From NCBI GenBank assembly GCA_019054805.1, contig JAHQIY010000016.1:2021112-2085111 (forward strand): a stretch of DNA of 64,000 nucleotides. Reading direction: 5' to 3'. A model generated the notes under the pieces. That model made no database searches. It was given only the letters and a program-made list of their open reading frames with translations, and was not told where the DNA came from. A program made the translations under genes and the position numbers. Numbering within the stretch: the stretch's first letter is position 1; the number at the start of each line of letters is the position of its first letter. This document shows, one piece after another, positions 49,161 through 60,559 of the stretch. The stretch comes from Brachionus manjavacas. Lineage: Eukaryota; Rotifera; Eurotatoria; Ploima; Brachionidae.

Positions 49161-50636
49161 TACAAATACAAACCAGTCAGCTTAGTTGCTCTACTCAATG
49201 CTACATACAACAACGATCGTTTCAAACTGTCTCCAATGAACACAGCAACACATGTATACGATTGTCCCTGTGATTTGTGTATGGTCATTGATTCACATTC
49301 AATCAAAGTAAATTGTCTCCTATCCACGCGATAATTGCCACCCGCTTTTGGTCTTTTAATTGTCTGTTGTTCGTAAACCAACGCAGTCAAATGTGGATCT
49401 ATTGTTTCTTTTAGAATCAATGCATCATCTCTCATCCATTTAAGTTGATCGTTTTCATTTCGTGACAAATGACCAACATCTTTATCTGCAAATTCCAAGT
49501 ACACTCGTTTAACCAATGGCTTTACGTCTGTTTTTCTTTGTAAAAACAATATGTTTCAAACACCTAACTGCACCATTCACTAGACCATCTTCTGTTCGCA
49601 CATTTGTTGTCATCATGTATTTGCAGTTGACTTTTAAATCTCAACAATGTAGGCATTCCACATGTTTTATTCATGTCCATTTCATTTCTAAGACTTGCCA
49701 CTAGGTTTTTTGCTTTATTTGAATTTTTCTCTTTGCCTTGAGCCAAATCAATTGCTCGATTTTCAATTAAATCACCAGGCATTGATCTCAACTTGTAATC
49801 GTTGTATTCATTCACTCCTTTATTTGAATGAATAACACAAATAGCTTCTCTTGGTATTTGATCAATGAGAACAATGCGTGAATTAAACATTCTCACTTGT
49901 TCTTCACTCAAACCTATAACACCTTTGTTTCCAAGTGTATTAAGAGCTTCAGCAAACACTGCATCGTCACGTTGTCTCATTATTTCCTTGAGTTCAACAA
50001 ATTCAAACTTGTGCCACAACAAATCACCTGCCAAAATCGAATAGCCACTCTCTCCTCTAGATCTTTCAAATATCCAACTGTCTTGCACTGGACATATTTG
50101 ATTTAAATCACCAACAACAACAATAGATATATTGCCAAATGGCTTTGAATTGTTCATTATTTGCATTAAACGCTTATTTAATTTCGAAAATAAATTGCTT
50201 CCGACCATCGATATTTCATCAATTATTAATAATTTTACTTTTTAAATAGCTTTCGCACTTTTGTCAATAAATTTTCTGACAATCTGTCCATATTGTTTGT
50301 ATGAATTGAAAAATGGAACAATGAGTGCAAAGTTGATCCTTTAATGTTAAAAGCTGCTTTGCCAGTAAATGCTGACAAGAGAACAGTAATAGAAGTTGGA
50401 TCATCGATATTGTCACTATTTATTCTTATAAACGTTTGATATAACGACTTGATTAGATGAGACTTACCAGTGCCCGCACCACCACTAACAAAATGATAAA
50501 ATGGCTCTGTTGATCGTACACAATCGATAAAATTTGACAAATACTTGTGTTGAATACGATTAAGAGACTTCATCAATGTTGCATATTCATCATTTGTTGT
50601 TCGCTTTGGCAAAATTATCAGAATCACAATCGGCAT
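49082..50636 (-). pseudogene. Helentron PIF1-family helicase domain, frame-shifted
   Basis: Three overlapping frames make one helicase: Walker A GGAGTGKSHLIK (about 50460-50483), the AFTGKAAFNI.G.TLHSLF segment, Walker B LLIIDEISMVG (about 50215), GDLNQICPVQ, LKEIMRQRDD, the DGLVNGAV motif (about 49570-49590), MTIHKSQGQSY and YVALSRAT near the end. These are the SF1B PIF1 signatures of Helitron RepHel. It would unwind DNA during rolling-circle transposition. One-base shifts occur near 50240, 49637 and 49555, two of them in A runs. So the copy is either degenerate or carries indel errors. Confidence 0.88.
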
Positions 50637-50639
50637 TAA

Positions 50640-53031
50640 TCATACTTTGCAAATTACTAATTTCATCTTGAATAACAGCATGATATCCAAATTCATCTTC
50701 AATTTCTTCATTTCTCGCTTCATTTGCATTCGTCACAAGGTTTTCATTTGCTTCATTCACTCGTTCCACATAATCTTCGACCATACGTTCATAATGCTCT
50801 TGTATTTCTGTTTCCAAATCATTTATAGCTTTATCAAACTTTTTCTGCCACAACAGATTCAAAGCGTGCACGATTATTAGCTATAATTGTCTTGTTGAGC
50901 TCAAATATTTCAAATGTATCTTTTACTTCAACTTCTTTTTTTTCATTTCTCCACGGGTGAAACAACATTATTTCAACACGATAGTAATTTTCCGGATCTT
51001 TTATTCGATTATATCTTTTGTAACGCAATATTTTACACTTGTTTTTTTTTTTTTACATATCCATCGTTATTTTTCAATTTAATCAATTTTGAATTACTTG
51101 CTATTTCAACAGTGTCAGAAACATCATCGTCTTCACCAGTGTTCGTTTCAACTCTTGCCAATTGTTCATTTTCAAAATAATAATTGTTGTCATCTTCGTC
51201 CAAATTTTCGTCTTCTTCTTCTTGAAATCGTCCAACTCGGAGTCAAATCGTTTGGATCTTTTGCTCTTTCTCTTGAAAAATAGTCAAAGTAAGTGGCAAA
51301 TTCGGCCAAACACATTCTTTCCATTTCAATAGGTCTATTAACATAATGCTGAAGTATGCCAGCTCGAAATATGTTTTTGGATTCAGGATTCATTATTTCC
51401 AAATAGCGATCCTCCTTAAGTATAACATTTCTTTCTTTGAAGGAAATGTATTTACGTAAATGGTTTCACGAGATGTTCGCGACACTGGCATACTCAACAA
51501 TGTATATGTACACTCTTGAGCTGATATTTCACAACAATTGTTAAACTTGTTGGCTACCTTTAACAAACGTTGTTTAACACTCAAATTTCCACGCACCACT
51601 TCCTCAACAGTATTTTTAAGTAGTCGTGACATTGAAGCATTTGATTTGAGCATGTACGCTGACACATAAGCTGCAGCACCATACGGATCAGTAATAAATT
51701 GAATGTCCATATTTGCTCTGTGACGAACATAAATGGGTTTATTGTATGGATTAACCATTATGTCATTAGATGATCTTTTTAAAAAGACTGTAGATCTTTT
51801 AATAGAACGTGAAAGTGCCCTCAAATAATCAATTTCATTTAATCCTATCATTTCTAAAAATTGTTCAAAATTAATTGAATATGATGAGTTACTTTTGAAT
51901 TTTGTATTTATTTCATTCAATTTCTCTCTTATCAATAGAAAAATTTTCGTAAGCCTTGTGAAAATCGTTATCATCTTTTTTCAAAGGCTCTAATATTGTT
52001 GTTTTGTCCAGAATGGGCCATGGAAATCCATACTTGCACAAAATGTTACCATGATCATCGGTAATTTTACAGTTACTTTTGTGCACATGAACTTGATACT
52101 TCAAAGGTACCTCTTGCAAAATACAACTACGATTCTCATAATCGTCTTCCTCAATCATATTGTTTGCTGGACGCTTTGACGTTATGTATTTATCAATAAA
52201 TTCGGCACAATTTTTGACCAATTCACTTTTGTCTTGCAAATCTTCATCATATTTTAGAGCATCTATATTCCATGTTATCATATGAATGTGAGGACTTCCA
52301 CGATTTTGAAATTCCACACGCCAAAAGTAATCAAACACAGGATTTTCTTTAAAGGGTCCATTCAAATTGAAAATGTATTTGAGCAATTCGCCCATTCTAT
52401 TTTCAAAATATCTTGCCACAGTGATTGGATCACGACTTACCATTTCAATACGCTTGTCTCTTGTTATGTTAGTCAATTCATCATCTGAAAGATATTTATT
52501 GTCGAGCGTTTTCGACAATACTTGAATCAATTCATTCCAATCTATTTCTGCCGGACTCAATGTAATAAAAAACGACGGACAGCCCAATTGACGAATCATT
52601 GCATTTATTTCCATTTTTTTCCACTCCCAATACTGTGGACTTGATCTTATTGTACGCAAAAACATTTGTGCTTCATTTCGAACTATTAAATCATTTATTT
52701 TTGTTTATTTAGAGCATCACGTGCGGTCAGCGATTCAATTTCTTGGGTTTTTCTCAAGCATGTGTCTATGGCTGCATTTAGTTTTTTTGCTCACCAATTT
52801 CTTGTAGGAATAAAACAATTTATTTATGTCATTGGCACAACGTCTGTCAAATCGACGAAATTCCGACTTGCATCTCATTCCGTATTTGATTTGTAATTTT
52901 GGTTGAAACTTTTCACCACCATATATTTTAATAAATGTCAACTCTTCAGCATCTTTATCTGAAAGAATTGATCTTGGCTGAATACCTTCGCCTGGCGCTA
53001 TTGTCTTTACCAAATCGTTGTTGTCAAACAA
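50640..53031 (-). pseudogene. Helentron Rep (HUH, two-tyrosine) nuclease region, frame-shifted
   Basis: The frames at 52735-53031, 51913-52665, 51393-51974, 51190-51402, 50834-51028 and 50590-50871 together form the Rep and the Rep-helicase linker. Landmarks: MIRQLGCPSFFITLSPAEIDW (motif 1), RGSPHIHMITW with the HUH histidines at about 52282-52290 (motif 2), and AAAYVSAYMLK with the two catalytic tyrosines at about 51654-51668 (motif 3). Rep cleaves and joins single-stranded DNA in rolling-circle transposition. The active-site residues are all retained but single-base shifts break the frame at several points (for example near 51960 and 52700). Confidence 0.85.
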
Positions 53032-53090
53032 AAGAGTAGGTTGTGCATTTTGAAATTGTTTAACATAATCAGCGTCTTCATTTCTTTTTT

Positions 53091-53921
53091 CTAACCCTTG
53101 TAAATTTGGATAAAGTCTTTTAAATTACCCGAAGCCAATAATCTATCTTCATTATTTACAATGAAATCTTCAGTCAAATCCACATTGTCAAAATCTTTAT
53201 GTTTCTCGAACCATTCCGTTGATAATTTTATGTTATTCTCTTTGAAAAGGGGCCTATTAAGCAAATATCTAATTGCTTTTAAAATTAAATATGGTCGTAT
53301 TGAATCGAACATATAAGGTTTTGTATAGTCCATTCTCCTTTTTAATACCAACTGAATTGTTTCGGATTGTTCAAATGAACGCGGAAGAATTTCCAATGTT
53401 TTTTCTGTATCAATTGGTACATTTACTACATTACCAGATATTTTTTGTTGATGATCCCAATTAACCAATTCTTTGATACGCATAAATGGAAGTCTTGGCG
53501 AACACAAGCGTTCTTCAACTTCATTTAAATGTTTTAATTCGTCTGGAACAACTGGGAATTGTAATCCATTTGACAATGCGAGATTTGGTATTTTGTTTTC
53601 TCTCACATATTTAGAACAAGTAACACAAATCCAATTAAAACCACATTCCGATTTTATATCTACATTAAATATTTGATTGAACAAACTGTTATTTCTACTA
53701 AGTGTGAACTTATTTACTGTTCTCTTAAAAAGACCACCACAACAAACACAAGCAAACGACGGACCATTTTGAATTCCTTCTTCATAAACATCTATCAAAA
53801 ATTTAATATTTGATCTTTGATTTCGTTTACTAATTGAATTTCTAGCTTGTTCTTCAATCCTAAAAGTTTCATTTGATCTTCTATTTCTGTGTTGTTCGGT
53901 ATTTGACAATTGTTCTTGCAT
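53091..53921 (-). CDS. Helitron N-terminal zinc-binding region
   Basis: This frame has the conserved segment that precedes Rep in many Helitrons: CVCCGGLFKR, a second Cys pair (CVTCSKYVRENKIPNLALSNGLQFP), then PDELKHLNEVEERLCSPRLPFMRI. The Cys pattern suggests a zinc module for DNA or protein binding. It follows the repeat linker without a clear start of its own, so I read it as an internal part of the polyprotein. A one-base shift near 53090 separates it from the next frame. Confidence 0.82.
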   Translation of the reverse strand: MQEQLSNTEQHRNRRSNETFRIEEQARNSISKRNQRSNIKFLIDVYEEGIQNGPSFACVCCGGLFKRTVNKFTLSRNNSLFNQIFNVDIKSECGFNWICVTCSKYVRENKIPNLALSNGLQFPVVPDELKHLNEVEERLCSPRLPFMRIKELVNWDHQQKISGNVVNVPIDTEKTLEILPRSFEQSETIQLVLKRRMDYTKPYMFDSIRPYLILKAIRYLLNRPLFKENNIKLSTEWFEKHKDFDNVDLTEDFIVNNEDRLLASGNLKDFIQIYKG

Positions 53922-54789
53922 TCTGTATTCAATATTTTTTCTTCTTAATGCATGCTCGATTGTGTTTGTTATTTGTTCATCGTTTCGATATATGGAATTA
54001 CTTCTTCTTAATTGATGTTCTTCAGTGTTTCTTAGCTGTTCTTCTTCTCTGTATTGTGGATCGAGTCTTCTTAGTTGATGTTCTTCAGTGTTTCTTAGAT
54101 GTTCTCTTCTCTGTATTGTGGATCGAGTCTTCTTAGTTGATGTTCTTCAGTGTTTCTTAGCTGTTCTTCTTCTCTGTATTGTGGATCGAGTCTTCTTAGT
54201 TGATGTTCTTCAGTGTTTCTTAGCTGTTCTTCTTCTCTGTATTGTGGATCTGTTCTTCTCATTTGATGTTCTTGAGTGTTTTGATTTCTCAAAATTTCTA
54301 TATGCTTGATCTTGTCTTCGTAATCTATGCTCTTGACTATTTCTGATTTGTTCATTGATCCTATATTCGACATCGTTAATTCTTTTATTTTTTTAAGAAA
54401 AGTGTTTTTTAATTGTTCGTATTGTTTTTCGTACAAATCTTCACGTTTAACTTGTTTACTTATTTTTTGTATTGATTTTTCGACATTTCTATAATTTTCA
54501 TCTTCTCTTTTCTTTCTCATCCATTCTCTCTTGTATTCTTTTCGTTTATCATGCTGTGATATATTTTCTGGAGTTTGACTAATTTCTTGCAATCCAAACT
54601 CCCTATCAGATTCTATGATTTTCATTTCAACACTTGTTTTTTGGATAGAAAATGACATTTTTTCATCCTCTAATGATTGAAAACTCATATGAGAATCATG
54701 TCTTTGTTTTCTATTTGCTTGCGCACTAGCTGAATTATCCGGAATAACCGGCCTTACAACATTGACACGTCGAATTTGATTTTGGGATC
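53922..54789 (-). CDS. Polyprotein linker with basic coiled coil and 21-residue tandem repeats
   Basis: It connects the USP domain to the Rep zinc region. The first half is a Lys/Arg/Glu-rich, coiled-coil-like segment. The second half contains at least four copies of a 63-bp repeat encoding EEQLRNTEEHQLRRLDPQYRE-type units (about 54000-54290), with more diverged copies down to about 53900. A one-base deletion relative to the other units near 54100 shifts the frame. Confidence 0.78.
54000..54290 (-). repeat. 63-bp coding tandem repeat in the Helentron polyprotein
   Basis: Four near-identical 63-bp units (21 codons), with weaker units either side. The high identity between units indicates recent expansion or homogenisation. 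Confidence 0.85.
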
Positions 54790-56286
54790 TTCTATTCAAT
54801 TTGTAAAATAAAAGGTAACATTGATTTGTACTCATATCAATTGTTTGTTTAAATTGATTTAGGCTCGGAAAAACTTTAATATTTTCGTCGTCAAAATAAT
54901 GCCAATTATTAGATTTTGAACGAACCAACGCTTTGAAAAATAATAATTAATTAAGTTTTTAAAATATTTAAATTAAAAAATAGGTCAAAATAAAAGATCC
55001 AATTAAAAGAATTTTATTTAATTTGACTAATTATAAAATATATGAATTAAAATTAATAAAGCTAACCCTTTACTTCTATTTAGCCGAAATCCCTAAACAG
55101 ACCCCATTAAAGCTCAAGACGTCTGGCGACGTCTCTCGCTTAGCCAAACTATGGTTTATTTTAGGCTTGATCTAATTAAACAGGAGTTATTTTTTTTTTA
55201 AATTGTTTTAATTGGAATATTTTCTTTTACTGATATTGTTAAAAGCTTACTTACAAGTATAATGTCCCGAGTTTGATGCGTCTCCAAGATGAAAACAAAT
55301 TGATGTTAGCTCATAAATTCTGTCATTTAAATTTGAAACTTTATATTTGCTCAAGTTTAATTCTTCTTGAAAATCAATAGAATTTGACAATTTTCTAACA
55401 GTCCCAAAAATTATCTATCTTTTTTTTAAATAGAAATTTGATAAAAATTTGGAAAAAAATTTGTATAAAATTAAATTACTCTAAATCTTTTGAGCATTAT
55501 AATCAAATTGTCCTTCATTGCATTTAATTTTGAACTTGAAGTAAAGGTTTGATTTGAATTGCACTGATTGCAAAACGTATCCTCAATCAATTCATCACGA
55601 ATAAATATTTCCAAACAGTCGTTTATTGATTTACAATTCGAATCCATTGGCAATTGTAAGCAAAGATTTGTAGAAGTGATTTGTTTTTGATGCATTGAAT
55701 TTTTGCCACATTTCATTTTCTGCATTGTTTCGAATATAAAGCTTTGACTCATTAGATTATGAGTAAACTTGAAATTTTCAAAGACATCTTCTAAACGATC
55801 GGTTGATCTAAGTCCTCGTTTTCCAATCTCAATCTCAATTACACATTCATCTATGTAACACATGAATTGTATGAGAAATTCATGAGCATCGTGCTGATTA
55901 AATTGTGTAAAAGTCTCACTTAATTTCGACTCGTACAATTGATCGAAAAAATTTTGATACAAATTTTTAAATTCTTTTTGTTTCAGTCTTTTTGTTAAAT
56001 TCAAACCTTCGTACACAAAATTAACATATGTATCAACCAAATTGTACTCGTCTTGATCATAGGCAAATTGATGTTGGTATTTGTGTTCAATAACATTTTT
56101 TAATACCATGTCGAATGAATTAATGCATTGAACTATTGAACCGACAAAACAAGTGTTAATTAAATTTGGAATTCCTTTGCCAACAAAGGAAGAATTTCGA
56201 TCGTAGTCAAAGTTTGTCAATAGTAAATTGTTTCTAAACAATTGATTGATCGAATTAATTTTGCTTCTTGTTAATTGTCTGCTCAT
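54790..56286 (-). CDS. USP-family deubiquitinase domain at the head of the Helentron polyprotein
   Basis: Three exons: 56286-55480, 55414-55255 and 54930 onward, with introns of 65 and 324 bp in matching phases. The Cys box GIPNLINTCFVGSIVQ puts the nucleophile at residue 46 (about 56151). QHDAHEFLIQF, a zinc-finger-like FCNQCNSN and LIIMLKRFR follow. Exon 2 ends in the His box GDASNSGHYT, and exon 3 starts LVRSKSNNWHYFDD and reaches CYLLFYK, the canonical USP end. Cys, His and Asp of the triad are therefore all present. USPs remove ubiquitin from proteins. Exon 3 runs on without a stop into the repeat linker, so the domain appears fused to the transposase polyprotein. OTU-type proteases are known in some Helentrons; a USP in this position I do not know of. 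Confidence 0.85.
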
Positions 56287-56430
56287 TTTCGTTGGTTAAA
56301 ATAATTTTTCAATAGGATTTTTTTGATTTCTAAATATCTAAAATGAAAAAAATTTATTTAAAAATTAAAATATAAAAAATTAAAACAAAACTAAAAGAAA
56401 AAAGACATATTCAAGGGCTAAGGTTTAATA

Positions 56431-58365
56431 TTAGGCATATTCAACATTGCCTTTTGAATAATTGCCATATTTTACTTTGCTAAAATAAAAGTAAATCAAA
56501 TAAATGGTAATAGTTACAAGAAATAAAATTCCAAAAAATATTAAAATTGTTGAAAAAAATTTCTTATCAGATCATAAATATTTCCAATTTTGTTTGCAAA
56601 CCATTGCACAATTTTTCCCATTGAATTGGTTTCGATCAAATTTCCATTTACGTCCAATTTTGAAAGCTCTTTTGGCGAGTCCATTACAATAAATGGCGAA
56701 TTAAAAAATAACGATTCATCTTCCAAAATATGTATGTTCTCAATAAAGTCCGTTCCGTTCAACAAGTACGCGTGATGATCGTATAAATTTTTTAAATCGC
56801 CTGTTTTCAATTTAAAATCAGTAGAATGGTGAGTTAAATTTGAAATGCGAATAGTATTCTGTGACAATCTTTCCACTAGAACTGCTTTTTTATTTGACAT
56901 TCTTAACATTATTGATTGATCACATTCGACAGTTTTTTTGAATATTGGGTTATTATGTTATTTGGCCGTATGTAACCTGGTCTGAAGTTTTTTGAATTTT
57001 GAATACGATATTCAATTGGCAAATGTTTGGTGCATTCTTTTGAATTAACTTTATTTTTGATTCGAATTTTTGTCGATTTTCGAACAAAGTGGTATAAATA
57101 CTTGGCCATTGTTTATGTAAAAAGGAAATTTTTATTATCTTTTAAAACAAAATAAAAAATTCAAATTATTAAATAAAAAAGTAATTTAATATTTATTACC
57201 TATATGCGTTAGATTCAAGAACGTATCTTCTAGATGAAGATTTTGTTTAATTGAATTGATAAAAATGCTACAATGCAATTGTTTAATCATTTCCAACATA
57301 ACAAATGTTTTATAGTCTTGTTCAGAAACTAAAAGCCTATTTTTGTCTTTCTCTGTAAAATGACTAAATGAGTACTTTGATGTGGGAAGGTTTTCAAGCT
57401 TATCCTTAATGACTTGGCTATTAGCGTGTAAGATTTGATACATCCCATCATGCGCCTGGTGGAAAACCCCAGGGTAGAAAGAAAGGTAGAGTCCCTCTGA
57501 TGTTTTCCAAAAATCAAATCCACAATCTTTAACATAACCAGTCACCATAAAAAGATAATTTACTTTTGACGAATAAAGAACTAATCTTTTAATCCCATTA
57601 TTCACTTTATCCATTTTAATCATATCATCAAAATGTAATAATCTTTCATATTGACAATTGTGAATATCCTTTCTATCCCATATTATTGTACTTTGAGGCA
57701 TTTTACAAAATTCATCTTCGGCATAGCATGGTTCAATTGAGTTGTGAAAAATATTTTGATTTTTATTTTTGAGCGAATACAATCTTTTCATTGAAATGAC
57801 ATTCGTAAAAAGTTTTTTCAATTGTTCCAAAATAAAATGGATATTTTTCGACAACATCTTGTGAAAACGAGCAAGTGTTATTGTTAGTACATAGCATATT
57901 GAATTTTTTATTCGAAAAGCCACACTGTTTTTCCTTAAACATTTGAACACAATCATGTTTAGATAAATAAATTTTTTCTAAATCATTTTGAACATATTTA
58001 TTGAAGAAAATATCTCTACTAAATTTATATTTTCGCACTAACATTCTACATTCGATTCCTTTTGTCTCTAAAATAAAATTATGCTTGGAAAAAACGTATC
58101 CATGTGAACCTATGGAATGAATGTCACCTTCTAACCCACCTGAATTCTGCTCTTCTTTACCTTTAAAAGCTTTTATTGAAAACTCATGCACAGATTTACT
58201 AAAAGACTCCACAAAACAATCATTCTCTAAATTTAGCATATTCAAATGGTTGTTTACGATACACATCTTGTAATCGCCCAAGATTTGTTCATAAAGTTGA
58301 CTTTTGTTTTTTACAACAATTATTGCCATTAAAATCAAAACTTGGGTAAAATAAAGTCTAACCAT
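56431..58365 (-). pseudogene. Candidate envelope-like membrane glycoprotein gene, frame-broken
   Basis: It lies directly upstream of the USP in coding order. The first frame (58365-57763) starts with a hydrophobic signal-peptide-like segment and is Cys-rich. A second frame (about 57800-57186) continues with more Cys and a W...C.YERL motif followed by a Gly/Phe/Tyr-rich stretch. Two shorter frames (57109-56909, 56909-56541) follow. Near the end is an amphipathic stem, and in a neighbouring frame at about 56475-56550 a single ~24-residue hydrophobic anchor with a short polar tail, ending at 56431. N-terminal signal, Cys-rich ectodomain, amphipathic stem and single C-terminal anchor is the architecture of viral type I fusion glycoproteins. 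The family is not identified; a class III-like fold is only a guess. One-base shifts lie near 57790, 56935 and 56550, with a stop or possible intron at 57120-57190. Confidence 0.5.
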
Positions 58366-58739
58366 TTTGAAGAAAATTTAAAATGAAACTTTCTCTTAGG
58401 AAAAATTCAGCCTTTTAAATTGGATTTTCTAATATATATTATATAATATTATTTTTACTTATAAAAAAACTATTTCAAATAACCAAAATTATGGAATGGT
58501 TATTAATGGAATTGTATGGTAAAGCAAATACAATCATTATTTAAAAAATTCGTCAACTTAATTTTTTTTTATCGATTTTTTTCCTAGCAACTAAAATTAA
58601 TTTTTAGAAATTTTTATTAATTATTTTGCTGAAATATTTTAAGTTAAAAATTGGGTTTTTTTTTCAAATTAAATAAAGAAAAAACAATTTGAAAAGCAAT
58701 TTGTGTGCTTCATAGAATTTCATTTATAAATTTCGAAAA
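58366..58739. other. Helentron 5' flanking segment
   Basis: AT-rich leader upstream of the envelope-like ORF. Positions about 58390-58490 recur at 61237-61320, which ties this stretch to the transposon. The remainder to 58739 is single-copy here and leads into the satellite. It probably contains the promoter for the first gene. Confidence 0.6.
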
Positions 58740-60559
58740 AAATGGGTCGCAAAAATAAAAAAGATTTTAGCAAAAATATTCTCATAAATTAATTCTAAAA
58801 TCTTAATCCAAAAAAATAATTAATTGTTTGTGTTAAACAACTTATTGGTACAGTGTTCCGGTTAGGGAATTGCTCTAATTGATAGAAAAAAAATTAGTGA
58901 GAACGGGGTCCGGGGCGGAGCCCTGGTTTAGGGTTCCGTATGCAGTAAGCTAGAGAACCATTAGTAAAAATTACTATTATTTTTGAATGTTAAATAATCT
59001 AAAAAATTATTAGTAATTATTTTAGCATAAATATTCTCATAAATAAATTCTTAAATCTTAATCCAAAAAAATAATTAATTGTTTGCGTTAAACCACTTAT
59101 TGGTACAGGGTTCCGGTTAGGGAATTGCTCTAATTGATAGAAAAAAAATTAGTGAGAACGGGGTCCGGGGCGGAGCACTGGTTTAGGGTTCCGGGTATGC
59201 AGTAAGCTAGAGAACCATTAGTAAAAATTACTATTATTTTTGAATGTTAAATAATCTAAAAATTATTAGTAATTATTTTAGCATAAATATTCTCATAAAT
59301 AAATTCTTAAATCTTAATCCAAAAAAATAATTAATTGTTTGCGTTAAACCACTTATTGGTACAGGGTTCCGGTTAGGGAATTGCTCTAATTGATAGAAAA
59401 AAATTAGTGAGAACGGGGTCCGGGGCGGAGCCCTGGTTTAGGGTTCCGGGTATGCAGTAAGCTAGAGAACCATTAGTAAAAATTACTATTATTTTTGAAT
59501 GTTAAATAATCTAAAAAATTATTAGTAATTATTTTAGCATAAATATTCTCATAAATAAATTCTTAAATCTTAATCCAAAAAAATAATTAATTGTTTGCGT
59601 TAAACCACTTATTGGTACAGGGTTCCGGTTAGGGAATTGCTCTAATTGATAGAAAAAAAAATTAGTGAGAACGGGGTCCGGGGCGGAGCCCTGGTTTAGG
59701 GTTCCGGGTATGCAGTAAGCTAGAGAACCATTAGTAAAAATTACTATTATTTTTGAATGTTAAATAATCTAAAAAATTATTAGTAATTATTTTAGCATAA
59801 ATATTCTCATAAATAAATTCTTAAATCTTAATCCAAAAAAATAATTAATTGTTTGCGTTAAACCACTTATTGGTACAGGGTTCCGGTTAGGGAATTGCTC
59901 TAATTGATAGAAAAAAAAATTAGTGAGAACGGGGTCCGGGGCGGAGCACTGGTTTAGGGTTCCGGGTATGCAGTAAGCTAGAGAACCATTAGTAAAAATT
60001 ACTATTATTTTTGAATGTTAAATAATCTAAAAATTATTAGTAATTATTTTAGCATAAATATTCTCATAAATAAATTCTTAAATCTTAATCCAAAAAAATA
60101 ATTAATTGTTTGCGTTAAACCACTTATTGGTACAGGGTTCCGGGTAGGGAATTGCTCTAATTGATAGAAAAAATTAGTGAGAACGGGGTCCGGGGCGGAG
60201 CCCTGGTTTAGGGTTCCGGGTATGCAGTAAGCTAGAGAACCATTATTAAAAATTACTATTATTTTTGAATGTTAAATAATCTAAAAATTATTAGTAATTA
60301 TTTTAGCATAAATATTCTCATAAATAAATTCTTAAATCTTAATCCAAAAATAATTAATTGTTTGCGTTAAACCACTTATTGGTACAGGGTTCCGGTTAGG
60401 GAATTGCTCTAATTGATAGAAAAAAATTAGTGAGAACGGGGTCCGGGGCGGAGCCCTGGTTTAGGGTTCCGGGTATGCAGTAAGCTAGAGAACCATTAGT
60501 AAAAATTACTATTATTTTTGAATGTTAAATAATCTAAAAAATTATTAGTAATTATTTTA
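58740..60559. repeat. ~256-bp satellite array, about seven units
   Basis: Tandem head-to-tail units of 252-258 bp measured from the recurring GGTTCCGGTTAGGGAATTGC. Each unit has an AT-rich part and a GC-rich core (GAACGGGGTCCGGGGCGGAGCC, then GGTTTAGGGTTCCGGG). The first unit is slightly diverged and the next six are nearly identical. The GC core can form a short stem (GGGTCCG with CGGAGCCC, one bulged base). No coding potential. The array ends where the second Helentron copy begins. Confidence 0.92.

Larger units (their letters stand above)
47915..58740 (-). mobile_element. Helentron-type Helitron carrying USP and envelope-like genes
   Basis: The element is read right to left. The 3' terminus in gene orientation is at 47915, defined by comparison with the copy at 63035: both share GGTTGCCTAG and inward, and differ outside. 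It has a strong terminal hairpin at 47920-47967 and a (CCGT)n tract. The coding order is envelope-like glycoprotein, USP, linker, Rep, helicase, endonuclease. Rep-helicase fused to an AP-like endonuclease is the diagnostic set for Helentron/Helitron2 elements. The 5' boundary is not fixed: at least 58490 is inside, because that stretch reappears at about 61240-61320 attached to endonuclease sequence in a deleted copy. About 10.6-10.8 kb. Confidence 0.82.
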
